Assembly: GCA_964504155.1 (NCBI GenBank)
Contig: CAZDCZ010000045.1
Span: 1 to 25,910, forward strand
Direction: 5' to 3'
Source: CAZDCZ01 sp964504155
GTDB taxonomy: Bacteria > Bacteroidota > Bacteroidia > Bacteroidales > UBA12077
DNA length: 25,910 nt
The notes below the pieces were generated by a model. The model was not told the DNA's origin. It ran no database searches and saw only the letters and a list, made by a program, of their open reading frames with translations. Of the stretch, positions 1 to 7,570 are shown in pieces. The translations under genes and the position numbers were made by a program. Every line of letters starts with the position of its first letter. Within the stretch, counting starts at the first letter, position 1.

Positions 1-24
1 TTTTTCAAATGAATAAAGTCTCAT
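1..24 (-). CDS. Start of next gene of the respiratory-complex operon (partial, cut by window edge)
   Basis: On the minus strand an ATG at 24-22 opens eight codons (MRLYSFEK) that run off the window. It lies 125 bases beyond the stop of the NuoB-like gene and on the same strand, directly after an octanucleotide repeat. In MBH/MBS-type operons the gene after the NuoB-like subunit usually encodes the NuoC-like (30 kDa, MbhK/MbsK) subunit, so that is the expected product. The eight residues alone identify nothing, and the assignment is by position only. Confidence 0.35.
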
Positions 25-40
25 ATCTTTTAAATTTAAT

Positions 41-112
41 TGTTTCTCTGTTTATTTGTTTATTTGTTTATTTGTTTATTTGTTTATTTGTTTATTTGTT
101 TATCTGTTTATC
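41..112. repeat. Octanucleotide tandem repeat (TGTTTATT)n, nine units
   Basis: Nine head-to-tail 8-bp units occupy 41-112. The first is degenerate (TGTTTCTC), six are perfect TGTTTATT (49-96), and the last two read TGTTTATC. The transcript of the minus-strand operon carries this as AATAAACA repeats between the NuoB-like stop and the next start codon, 16 bases before that ATG. A 12-base reverse complement of the unit (AAATAAACAAAT, 122-133) lies beside the array, so the RNA could fold into a hairpin of variable register. Confidence 0.9.
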
Positions 113-148
113 CAAATTATCAAATAAACAAATCCTCAATTTTTCAAA

Positions 149-832
149 TTACCAATTATAATCCGGCATATTCCAATCTTTAATTATTTTTTTCTGATTA
201 GCTTTATACCAGTCGAATTTTTCGGCATACTCATTTGCTCCTTCGGCTCTTCCGTCTTTTATTCTTTCTTTAAGTTTATTAAATCCGGCCAAGAGAGCTT
301 CGGGTCGAGGCATACAACCGGCTACATACACATCTACCGGAATATAATAATCGACTCTATTGATAGTGTTATAACTATCGTAATACATTCCTCCATTAAT
401 AGTACAACTACCAAGAGCTAGAACGTATTTAGGGCTTTGCATTTGTTCATACGAACGAATAACCCTCTTTAAGGTTTTTACAGACAAGTATCCCGAAATA
501 ATAATTACAGAAGATTGTCTTGGAGTAGGTCTCATTTGAATACCAAAACGAAATGCATCGAACCTAGGTGTCATTAAAGGAGGGATCTCAATACTCCCAC
601 AACCTGTTCCAAAACCAAGAACCCAAAGGGATTCTGCTCTAGCCCAATTTAAAAATTTTTCAACTACTTTGTTTTTTGGATCTTTAACTTGTGGTCTTTG
701 GTCGCAAAAATAATCGTTTAAAGGATCTATCTCGAATTTTACTCCATCAGGACCTTCAACAATTCTTTTTTTATTTTCCTCAGCAAGAAATTTATCCTTT
801 TTATTATTTGAATTATTATTAATGTCAGACAT
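149..832 (-). CDS. NuoB/MbhJ/MbsJ-like small subunit carrying the proximal [4Fe-4S] cluster
   Basis: This 227-residue soluble protein belongs to the NuoB / [NiFe]-hydrogenase small-subunit family. The N-terminal 60 residues are polar. The core shows GTGCGSIE (75-82), TPRFDAFRFG (88-97), a PRQ segment (104-106), ALGSCTINGGMYYD (139-152) and PVDVYVAGCMPRPEALL (165-181), which line up with complex I motifs. Complex I has tandem CC at the first position and group-4 hydrogenases have CxxC; here there is only C78, followed by Gly. With C143 and C173 that leaves three candidate cluster ligands (C43 lies upstream of the fold). A three-Cys, site-differentiated cluster is what is described for the archaeal sulfane-sulfur reductase MBS. 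It follows the NuoH-like gene by 21 bases. Family is certain; the MBS subtype is inference. Confidence 0.9.
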   Translation of the reverse strand: MSDINNNSNNKKDKFLAEENKKRIVEGPDGVKFEIDPLNDYFCDQRPQVKDPKNKVVEKFLNWARAESLWVLGFGTGCGSIEIPPLMTPRFDAFRFGIQMRPTPRQSSVIIISGYLSVKTLKRVIRSYEQMQSPKYVLALGSCTINGGMYYDSYNTINRVDYYIPVDVYVAGCMPRPEALLAGFNKLKERIKDGRAEGANEYAEKFDWYKANQKKIIKDWNMPDYNW

Positions 833-853
833 TTTTAAACTTTTTTGTTCTTC

Positions 854-1762
854 TTAAATAAAAATAATTATTGCTAAAATACCTATCACTAAAGGAATTT
901 TCAAAAACCATACTACTGATTGCTCTATTCTAAATCTAGGGAACACAAGACCAACAAAAACAGACCAGAAATAAATCAAAAATGTTTTTACAATAAGTTC
1001 TATCCAATTAGTTGCTCCTCCAAAAAATAAATTCATAAACAAAACTGCTTCAATTACATGTAAAATAGCATTATTTGTTCTTAAAACACCTAAAAAAGAT
1101 GAATGATATTCTGTTGGAGGACCAATTGGAATTTCGTTCGGAGCTGTAACAAGATTAAAAGGTGAGTGCCCGAATGCCCCTAATAACGAAAGCATAGCGG
1201 CTGCAGTTGCTAAAGGATTAGTAAATAAAGTCCAATTAAGTATTCCTCCTTGCTGAGCTGCAACAATTTCGCTTATAGAAAGAGTATGATATTGAATAGC
1301 TATTGATATAACAGCAAGAGTCATTGGGACTTCTATTGTAGTAAATTGTCCTAAACCTCTACTAATACCAATTACAGAGTTTGGATGTCCTCCGTCTCCG
1401 GCTCCAAGAGCCATTCCCAGCATTCCCAAAAACTGAAGATACAAAATTAATACCAAATCGCCCGACCATGAGAAATTACTAAAATTTTCTGACCCAAAAA
1501 TCAATGGGATAAACAAAAACATACCAATTCCCCCTCCAAGACGAAAAATAGGTCCCAGATAAAACATAATACCGTGAGTTATTGATGTACGTTTTGTATA
1601 TAATTTTATCAAATCAATCCATGGTTGATAAAATGGGATTCCATATCGACCTGCAACACGTGCAGTAATTTTTCGCATTATAGTTCCCATTAACAAACCC
1701 CAATTAAGGACTATAAACAAACCTAAAAGGGTATATAATAACTTAATAATAATGTGATTCAT
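854..1762 (-). CDS. NuoH/MbhM/MbsM-like membrane subunit
   Basis: This 302-residue, very hydrophobic protein is of the NuoH (NADH dehydrogenase subunit 1) family, which joins the soluble arm to the ion-pumping membrane arm. Diagnostic parts are the first cytoplasmic loop (RKITARVAGRYG, 30-41, then PFYQPWIDLIKLYTKR, 43-58), a GQFTTIEVPM segment in the middle, and the loop SPFNLVTAPNEIPIGPPTEY, matching the acidic PF-x-E loop of complex I. The gene sits between the double antiporter subunit and the NuoB-like subunit. I recall this order (H, H', M, J) for the archaeal mbx/mbs operon, whereas in mbh the M gene follows L. Length is close to the short archaeal versions of the family. Confidence 0.9.
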   Translation of the reverse strand: MNHIIIKLLYTLLGLFIVLNWGLLMGTIMRKITARVAGRYGIPFYQPWIDLIKLYTKRTSITHGIMFYLGPIFRLGGGIGMFLFIPLIFGSENFSNFSWSGDLVLILYLQFLGMLGMALGAGDGGHPNSVIGISRGLGQFTTIEVPMTLAVISIAIQYHTLSISEIVAAQQGGILNWTLFTNPLATAAAMLSLLGAFGHSPFNLVTAPNEIPIGPPTEYHSSFLGVLRTNNAILHVIEAVLFMNLFFGGATNWIELIVKTFLIYFWSVFVGLVFPRFRIEQSVVWFLKIPLVIGILAIIIFI

Positions 1763-1784
1763 AATTAGTTATAATTATTATTTT

Positions 1785-4700
1785 TTAAAAAATTACTAAA
1801 TATACAATTAATATATATAATATAATATGCAATACATAAGTCTGTCCGTTCCCAGAATATATTCTTCTAACAAATCCTGAAATATCGTAAATAAGATTAG
1901 ACATCCAATTCCAAAAACCAGTAATATAAGGAGCAATAATAAATCCAAGTGCTTTATTATATCCGGCATATAAATTATGTGCCATATGTGTAGTTTCGGG
2001 TTTAAATGGTCTTTCAGCAGCATAGACAATATTAAACTGTTTTACTTTTTGTGCTTTAGCATTAGTAATTAACAACCAAGCTAAAAGTATTACAAACATT
2101 ACACCAACAATTATCATAACCCAATGACCATCCCAATATCCATAAGCAGTGCTAGCCATTGTTCCTTCCCATGTTAAAGCTCCTGTTGGGAAATAAGCAG
2201 TTAAATAATTTCCTAATGGTTTTAAGATAAGTTCTGGTTTAGCCGATATTATCATTATTATAAATAAGAGTAGATATACAGGTATCAATAGCCAAATAGA
2301 TATTTCTTTTACATTGCGATGTTCATCTTTAAGTTGACCAAGAAAAATAGAATAAATTAATCTAAAAAGATATAAGAAAGCAACAATCCCGGAAAATAAG
2401 ACTACTATACCTTGGAAATAATATCCTTCTGAGATAATAGCATTATAAAACAACCATTTTCCTGCAAATCCTACTAATGGAGGCACTCCAGCTAAAGTAA
2501 TAATAGCAATTAATACAGCAATAAACGAGAAAGGCATTCTTTTTATTAATCCACCCATTTTATACATCATAGGTGTTCCTAATTTTAATGCTATACCTCC
2601 AATAACTAAGAATAAAACTCCTTTATATAAGAAGTGAGTTATTGTATAAAACAATCCTGCTGTCCATCCAAGATGCGACATCATAGCAAGACCAAATACA
2701 ATATATCCTAATTGCCCTATACTAGACCATGCCAATAATCTTTTTGCACTTTCTTGAAATGATGCTGCTACGTTCCCAATTAAAGCTGAGAGAGCACCAA
2801 TCCAACCAAGAACAAATAATACATTTTTAGCATAACTTGCTTCTGCCCCCATTCCAAGAAGAACCAAAATTATTCCAAACACTCCGGCTTTCAGCAAAAT
2901 TGCTGATGCCATAAAATGAATATCTGCAACAGCTTCACCATGTGCTCCGGGTAACCATATATGTAATCCGAATGATGCTGTTTTTGTCATAAATCCTAAC
3001 AATATTAACGAGTATGCTAAAGTTGGATAAACAGTAATACCTGTTAAAGCTTGCAAATCGACATTACCGAAACTGGCAAAGGCTAAGGCAAAACCAAACA
3101 TCATTGTATAAGAACCTCCTAAAGAAAACATTAAATAACTATATCCATGAGGGCGTGATTTCTTTCCTCTAATAAGTAGAAAATATGAGCCAATGGTCAT
3201 TAATTCCCATCCATATAATATTTCGAATAGATTTGTAGCTGTTATCAGCATAGCCAAACCAGCAAACATAGCTAATGCCATTGGATAAAATCCGATTCTT
3301 TTCCCTTTGTAATAATATCCGGAGAATAATGTTATTACTGCTCCACCAAGAAATATTCCCAAGAAAATCTGACGCAATAAGTCGCCTTCAACACTTGGAT
3401 ATAAATATATTATATATGCAATTACTCCCGCTATTGAAATAGTGTTCTTTGTCCATGCCGGTAAAAACTCTAATAAAGCAATAACTACAATAAATAATAA
3501 AGGAATATAATTTATTGCATTAGCAGCTTCAACAAATGTACCTGTAAAATATCCAAAAGCATAAACTGCAACACCAAATATTACGGTTGGAATAATTTTA
3601 TTTAAACTAACTTTAAAATCCGACAAGTTAGTATTATCAAGTTTAAGAGCATCGCTAAACCATCGTAATAAATATATACCTTCTATAAACGAGCCAACAA
3701 GAATTAAAGTCATCCATGTATATTGTCCGGATGCAGATAATTGCATTATTAACTCCCATTTTCCAAAGAAACCAGGAAATGGAGGAAATCCTAATAAGGC
3801 AAAAATAAAGGTGCCAAACAAAACCATTAGAATAGGTTTCTTACGAAGATTCGACCAATTTTTTATATTTTCTTCCTTAACTATTCCCGACAACCAGAAC
3901 AAACCGGCTTTTGCTAAATAATGACTAATAAGAATTGCAAATGCAATAAATGTTAATTTTTCGCCTAAATATGGGGATAAGCCAAGAATTGTTATTAATA
4001 ATCCCATTTGCCCAATTGAAGAATATCCAAGTAAACGATTTGCATTTGATTGCTTCAATCCGATTAAGTTTGAACCTATAAATGTAATAATTCCTAAAAT
4101 TGAGATTATTTGAAATAAATTCTCGGGAACCATAGGTAATAATTTATACAACACAAAAAACACTGCAGAAGCCGACCCTGCAGAAATAATTGCAGAAAAG
4201 CCCGGCTTAACACTTTGGTAAACATCTAATGCCCAACCATTAGCCGGAAAAGATTTTAATTCTAGAAGTATTGCAATTAATACTAAAAATACTGCAACAG
4301 CACCACCTTTTGTAAGTAATGCATTTGAATTTATTATATCATTTATATTTAATGATCCTGTAAAATAATATATAAATATAATTCCTATTAATAACAAGCC
4401 TGATATTACTCCAGTTGCCAACATATATTTAAAACCAGAAGAAATTGAGTTTTTATTTTTATGTAAAACTATTAATCCTGCAGTAGCAATACTTTGAACT
4501 TCTAGAAAAACATATAAGTTAAATATATCTTGAGTAAGAATAATTACATTTAATCCCATAATAAAAACAAGAAAAACAATAATTACATTTTTCCCTTGTT
4601 TAACAAGAGTATTAAATAAATATATTCCTCCTAACAAGCCTATAATATTAACAAGCGATGTAAAAAAGGCTTCGTAAATACCCATTCTCAGACTAATAGA

Positions 4701-4910
4701 ATATGGAGGTTTAAAACCGGCAGTGAAAATTTGGGCAGTATCGACATTTCCAAAATACAAGGCATAAGCCCATTGTGTAGAAATAACTGTAATTGCCGCA
4801 ATAGCAATCAACATTAATACTGCTAATACTTTTTTAGGAAGATTTCCCAAAAATCCAAGTGCAAAAGCACTTCCGAGGGATATTGTAATTATATGTATTG
4901 GTGAAAGCAT
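1785..4910 (-). CDS. Double antiporter-like subunit (MbsH-MbsH' / MrpD-NuoL type fusion, 1041 aa)
   Basis: A single uninterrupted 1041-residue membrane protein holds two complete Proton_antipo_M (NuoL/M/N, MrpA/D) modules. The first, about 1-490, has E137 (FLEVQS), K219 (LLELKSFPANGW), K334 (HYLAKAG) and K384 (GFFGKWEL). The second, about 500-900, has E569 (GWELMTIGSY), K643 (TKTASFGLHIWLPGAHGEA), K674, K763 (HFLYKGVLF) and K818 (GFAGKWLF). These are the Glu/Lys residues of the proton path in this family. The C-terminus (about 960-1041) continues with ERPFKPETTHMAHNLYAGYN, an amphipathic stretch and a last membrane helix, like the lateral helix of MbhI/NuoL. Family members normally run about 450-650 residues with one module. 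MBS has two such subunits encoded separately, MBH only one. The start at 4910 follows an 80-base leader. Confidence 0.92.
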   Translation of the reverse strand: MLSPIHIITISLGSAFALGFLGNLPKKVLAVLMLIAIAAITVISTQWAYALYFGNVDTAQIFTAGFKPPYSISLRMGIYEAFFTSLVNIIGLLGGIYLFNTLVKQGKNVIIVFLVFIMGLNVIILTQDIFNLYVFLEVQSIATAGLIVLHKNKNSISSGFKYMLATGVISGLLLIGIIFIYYFTGSLNINDIINSNALLTKGGAVAVFLVLIAILLELKSFPANGWALDVYQSVKPGFSAIISAGSASAVFFVLYKLLPMVPENLFQIISILGIITFIGSNLIGLKQSNANRLLGYSSIGQMGLLITILGLSPYLGEKLTFIAFAILISHYLAKAGLFWLSGIVKEENIKNWSNLRKKPILMVLFGTFIFALLGFPPFPGFFGKWELIMQLSASGQYTWMTLILVGSFIEGIYLLRWFSDALKLDNTNLSDFKVSLNKIIPTVIFGVAVYAFGYFTGTFVEAANAINYIPLLFIVVIALLEFLPAWTKNTISIAGVIAYIIYLYPSVEGDLLRQIFLGIFLGGAVITLFSGYYYKGKRIGFYPMALAMFAGLAMLITATNLFEILYGWELMTIGSYFLLIRGKKSRPHGYSYLMFSLGGSYTMMFGFALAFASFGNVDLQALTGITVYPTLAYSLILLGFMTKTASFGLHIWLPGAHGEAVADIHFMASAILLKAGVFGIILVLLGMGAEASYAKNVLFVLGWIGALSALIGNVAASFQESAKRLLAWSSIGQLGYIVFGLAMMSHLGWTAGLFYTITHFLYKGVLFLVIGGIALKLGTPMMYKMGGLIKRMPFSFIAVLIAIITLAGVPPLVGFAGKWLFYNAIISEGYYFQGIVVLFSGIVAFLYLFRLIYSIFLGQLKDEHRNVKEISIWLLIPVYLLLFIIMIISAKPELILKPLGNYLTAYFPTGALTWEGTMASTAYGYWDGHWVMIIVGVMFVILLAWLLITNAKAQKVKQFNIVYAAERPFKPETTHMAHNLYAGYNKALGFIIAPYITGFWNWMSNLIYDISGFVRRIYSGNGQTYVLHIILYILIVYLVIF

Positions 4911-4920
4911 GCCTATATTA

Positions 4921-4961
4921 TTTATTATTTACTATTTATTATTTACTGTTATAAGTAACAG
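4921..4961 (-). promoter_or_regulatory. Direct repeat and small hairpin between the MrpC-like and antiporter genes
   Basis: The 80-base gap in the operon carries a 14-bp near-perfect tandem duplication (TTTATTATTTACTA/G at 4921-4934 and 4935-4948). Beside it is an inverted repeat CTGTTA-TAAG-TAACAG (4946-4961). It might be a processing or pausing site setting subunit levels within the long mRNA, but no function can be read from the sequence. Confidence 0.35.
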
Positions 4962-4990
4962 CACTCGATTTTATACTATTTAATAATCAA

Positions 4991-5362
4991 TTACCATTTT
5001 AAATCGCTATAATCTTTTATATCTAATGATTTTCTCTCTTTATATAACTTAAGAACATATGTTAACATAAGTGCTGTTACACCAAGACCAATTACTATAG
5101 CTGTTAAAACTAATGCCTGAGGAACAGGATCTACAATTTGATTTGCTGCATCCTTAACATCAACTGCTTTATCGAGTATTGGTGCAGTTCTGTTACGGAT
5201 ATACCCAATACTTACCATTACAATATGAATCCCTGTATCGAAAAGAGTAAATCCAATTACAATTTTTATAAGATTTTTTTGTGTAAGAATTGCATAAATT
5301 CCTAATAATAATAGAAGAAACCCAGTTACTATGCTTATATTTTCAATATTCAAATAATCCAT
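4991..5362 (-). CDS. MrpC/NuoK/MbhG-like membrane subunit
   Basis: This 123-residue, three-helix protein is of the NuoK/MnhC/MrpC family. The signature is in the third helix, VDPVPQALVLTAIVIGLGVT, together with LIKIVIGFTLFDTGIHIV in the second. In Mrp, MBH and MBS complexes this subunit packs beside the large antiporter-like chain and takes part in ion translocation. Its start lies four bases after the stop of the MnhB-like gene, showing tight operon coupling. The product and family are clear; which complex it serves follows from the neighbours. Confidence 0.9.
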   Translation of the reverse strand: MDYLNIENISIVTGFLLLLLGIYAILTQKNLIKIVIGFTLFDTGIHIVMVSIGYIRNRTAPILDKAVDVKDAANQIVDPVPQALVLTAIVIGLGVTALMLTYVLKLYKERKSLDIKDYSDLKW

Positions 5363-5366
5363 TTTA

Positions 5367-6077
5367 TTATTTTTCTTTTTGTGTTTCGTTTAAAGTACCA
5401 ACAATACTAGATAATTCGGCTCCTACTTTTAATCCAATAAAAACATAGATAATAGGAATTGATCCTGCACTAAGTAGTTTTCCAAAAGTTCCTAGTTCCA
5501 ATATTCTATTGTCGAGAAAACCTCCGGCAAAAACTATCCCAAGTATTCCAATAAGCACAAATGATAATCCTGATATAGATTCAATAAAAGATACAAGACG
5601 ATGATTAAATTCCATATTCGGATTCGCTAAGAACATCAATGTAACTCCTGATGCAATTATAGCTCCACCCTGAAATCCTCCCCCGGGTGTAAGGTGCCCG
5701 TTTATAAATATATATGCCCCAAAAAGAAAAATTACAGGGACTAATATTTTACTGGCAGTTTGCAATATTTCGCTTGTTTCGCGCAAATTTTGTTTTCGAG
5801 CATTTTCGTCTTTCTCTTCTTTCGAAAGTTTTAGAAAAAATCCAATAATTGCAGCAGTTAAAAATAATATAACAACCTCGCCCAAAGTATCAAAACCTCT
5901 ATAGCTTACAACTATTGATGTTACAATGTTTGCAGCTCCAACTTCAGTTGGCCCATTATTAACATAATACGAACCTAATTTTGATAATTCTGTGCTTCCA
6001 TTAAAAGACAATATCAGATTTAAAAAAATTGCTGAAAAAGCAATAAGAATTATGAGTATAAAACCTTTTTTAAGCAT
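5367..6077 (-). CDS. MbhE + MbhF (MrpA C-terminal piece fused to MrpB) membrane subunit
   Basis: This 236-residue membrane protein combines two family signatures. Residues about 45-85 contain YRGFDTLGE (59-67) followed by a hydrophobic helix, the hallmark of MbhE and of the extreme C-terminus of MrpA. After a charged linker (about 84-104), residues about 108-230 are an MnhB/MrpB domain with HLTPGGGFQGG (128-138). In Pyrococcus MBH these are two separate genes, mbhE and mbhF. The gene overlaps the preceding MbhD-like gene by eight bases and ends four bases before the MrpC-like gene. Assignment is firm; the statement that it is a fusion rests on the two motifs. Confidence 0.87.
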   Translation of the reverse strand: MLKKGFILIILIAFSAIFLNLILSFNGSTELSKLGSYYVNNGPTEVGAANIVTSIVVSYRGFDTLGEVVILFLTAAIIGFFLKLSKEEKDENARKQNLRETSEILQTASKILVPVIFLFGAYIFINGHLTPGGGFQGGAIIASGVTLMFLANPNMEFNHRLVSFIESISGLSFVLIGILGIVFAGGFLDNRILELGTFGKLLSAGSIPIIYVFIGLKVGAELSSIVGTLNETQKEK

Positions 6078-6321
6078 TATTCTTACGTATTTTATTTAGT
6101 ACATAGAAAAAAATTACAGTTGACAAACCACTTCCTATAGCGGCTTCTGTCATTGCTACATCAGGAGCAGCTAATAAAAGATACATTATTGATGCAGACA
6201 AACTAACAACTCCTGCAGCAATAATAGCTACAACAATTTTTTTTTGATATATTGCAATTATTGCCATCAATAATATCAATATCCCTAATAAACCGGCAAT
6301 GATTATGTATATATTAGTCAT
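6070..6321 (-). CDS. MbhD-like subunit (DUF4040, MrpA C-terminal domain)
   Basis: An 83-residue protein with three predicted helices contains APDVAMTEAAIGSGLST, the classic signature of the DUF4040 domain found at the MrpA C-terminus and as the free MbhD/MbsD subunit. In the Mrp-type part of these complexes it takes part in sodium/proton exchange. It lies 11 bases after the MrpG-like gene and overlaps the next gene by eight bases. Confidence 0.88.
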   Translation of the reverse strand: MTNIYIIIAGLLGILILLMAIIAIYQKKIVVAIIAAGVVSLSASIMYLLLAAPDVAMTEAAIGSGLSTVIFFYVLNKIRKNNA

Positions 6322-6332
6322 GTTATTTATAA

Positions 6333-6698
6333 TTACAGATTATTTTTTTCATTCTCGTCAGGAACAATATTTAAGTTTTTATTATCAAGCTTATCAACCA
6401 CAGTAATTTTTGTAAGCGGCACACCAATATAGTGAGCTGCCCGAGCAAGAACATGAGACGAAACAGGATTAGTAATTAGCACAAATATCATCAACATTAC
6501 TAACCTTCCCCACCATTCGGGCATGATAATTAATATCCCAAGTAAGGTTAAAAGAGTTCCAAGAGTTGTTGCCTTAGTTCCTGTTTGAATTCTATTATAT
6601 ATATCAGGCATTCTTACAAGACCTAATGCGCCAAGAAACAAAAATATCGAACCTATTAATGTTATTATTGCCCCTATTATATCAACTAAATTTTCCAT
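6333..6698 (-). CDS. MrpG/MnhG/MbhC-like membrane subunit
   Basis: This 121-residue protein shows the PhaG_MnhG family pattern: a first helix, then the RMPDIYNRIQTGTKATTLGT segment, two more helices and the NPVSSHVLARAAH motif near residues 82-94. The tail after about 100 is polar. It is a small structural subunit of Mrp antiporters and of MBH/MBS complexes. It ends 11 bases before the MbhD-like start. Confidence 0.9.
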   Translation of the reverse strand: MENLVDIIGAIITLIGSIFLFLGALGLVRMPDIYNRIQTGTKATTLGTLLTLLGILIIMPEWWGRLVMLMIFVLITNPVSSHVLARAAHYIGVPLTKITVVDKLDNKNLNIVPDENEKNNL

Positions 6699-6709
6699 AA
6701 ATCTTATTT

Positions 6710-6970
6710 TTATAATCCTTTTTCGAAATATCTTGCAATAATTATTACTGAAAGAAAACTTAATAAAGCATAAACCAATGCAACATCGAGATAAATTATT
6801 CTACCCGACATAAATGAAATCATCACAATCAATGCTATCGAAATAATAGTAAGCACATCGAAAGAAATAATCCTATCGATAGTAGTACTCCCTTTAACAA
6901 ATCGTACCACTGATAAAACAACAGCTAATCCTATAAAGATTAGAGAAATATATAATAAAATATTAACCAT
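6710..6970 (-). CDS. MrpF/MnhF/MbhB-like membrane subunit
   Basis: An 86-residue, three-helix protein of the MnhF/MrpF family. Supporting features are RFVKGSTTIDRIISFDVLT, with the conserved Arg and Asp after helix one, and YLDVALVYALLSFL in the last helix. It overlaps the MrpE-like gene by eight bases, so the two are translationally coupled. Confidence 0.87.
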   Translation of the reverse strand: MVNILLYISLIFIGLAVVLSVVRFVKGSTTIDRIISFDVLTIISIALIVMISFMSGRIIYLDVALVYALLSFLSVIIIARYFEKGL

Positions 6971-7460
6971 AAATTACCTCCAGATATTTTTCAAATTTTT
7001 GAACTATTTGTTTAGTAGCTTCATTAATATCATCACTTTCTACATCAATCCAATGAATAAATAATCTATCTTCAATCATTTCAATTGTCAATGTTCCGGG
7101 TGTTAATGTTATTGAATTGGCAAGAATTAATCTCCCCATCTTAGATTTTAATTTTGTTTTTACTTCAATAATGCCGGGATTAATTGGTAACGAAGGAGTA
7201 AGAACTCTTCTTGCTACATCGAAATTTGATTTTATTAGCTCAGCAATAAAAACAAAAACATAAATAATAGAAAACAATAATGCTTTAGGAGTTAATTTTA
7301 AATCATTAAAAATATTGCATTTATTACAAAATACTAATGAGATAAATAGCGAGAGAATTACTCCTAATACTATATTTTCAATATCAAACGCCTCATAATT
7401 TAGCAGTACCCATACCGCCATTAATACAATAAATGATAATATAAAATTCTTAATAGACAT
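6963..7460 (-). CDS. MrpE/MnhE/MbhA-like membrane subunit, first gene of the operon
   Basis: This 165-residue MnhE-family protein has two or three N-terminal hydrophobic helices and then a soluble part containing ILANSITLTPGTLTIEMIED and IHWIDVESDD, typical of MrpE. It is the promoter-proximal gene, with a good promoter 28-60 bases upstream. In Mrp and MBH/MBS complexes MrpE-like subunits are structural. Together with the F- and G-like genes it forms the A-B-C block that opens archaeal mbh and mbx operons. Confidence 0.88.
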   Translation of the reverse strand: MSIKNFILSFIVLMAVWVLLNYEAFDIENIVLGVILSLFISLVFCNKCNIFNDLKLTPKALLFSIIYVFVFIAELIKSNFDVARRVLTPSLPINPGIIEVKTKLKSKMGRLILANSITLTPGTLTIEMIEDRLFIHWIDVESDDINEATKQIVQKFEKYLEVIYG

Positions 7461-7487
7461 CTTATAATTCTTTTAATTTAACATTTA

Positions 7488-7520
7488 CAAATCTACATAT
7501 TATTTTATATATATATACAA
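7488..7520 (-). promoter_or_regulatory. Promoter of the MBS-like operon
   Basis: Read on the minus strand, TAGATTTG (7495-7488) fits the Bacteroidetes -7 element TAnnTTTG. A TTG -33 triplet is at 7520-7518, with a 22-base spacer that is slightly long. The implied start of transcription is near 7481, about 20 bases before the MrpE-like ATG. Confidence 0.55.
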
Positions 7521-7523
7521 TAT

Positions 7524-7537
7524 TATAACATGTTATA
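7524..7537. promoter_or_regulatory. 14-bp perfect palindrome TATAACATGTTATA, candidate operator
   Basis: A perfect dyad centred at 7530.5 lies just upstream of the -33 element of the minus-strand operon promoter, near -49. This is a position from which an activator could work. The AT-rich setting raises the chance of accidental dyads, but the ACATGT core is not simple AT filler. The binding protein is unknown; the adjacent Crp/FNR-type regulator is one candidate. Confidence 0.4.
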
Positions 7538-7570
7538 TATGATATTTTTTTATAAATTTATGTCTATTAT

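Noticed and set aside
41..133. CRISPR-like array
   Set aside because: The unit is 8 bases with no spacers; it is a simple tandem repeat.
1808..2029. 73-residue minus-strand frame inside the double antiporter gene
   Set aside because: It is out of frame with, and contained in, a well-supported gene and has no recognisable features.
149..7460. Ordinary complex I (nuo) operon, or a plain Mrp antiporter operon
   Set aside because: MrpE/F/G/B-type subunits do not occur in complex I, and NuoH- and NuoB-like subunits do not occur in Mrp antiporters; the mixture points to the MBH/MBS group.
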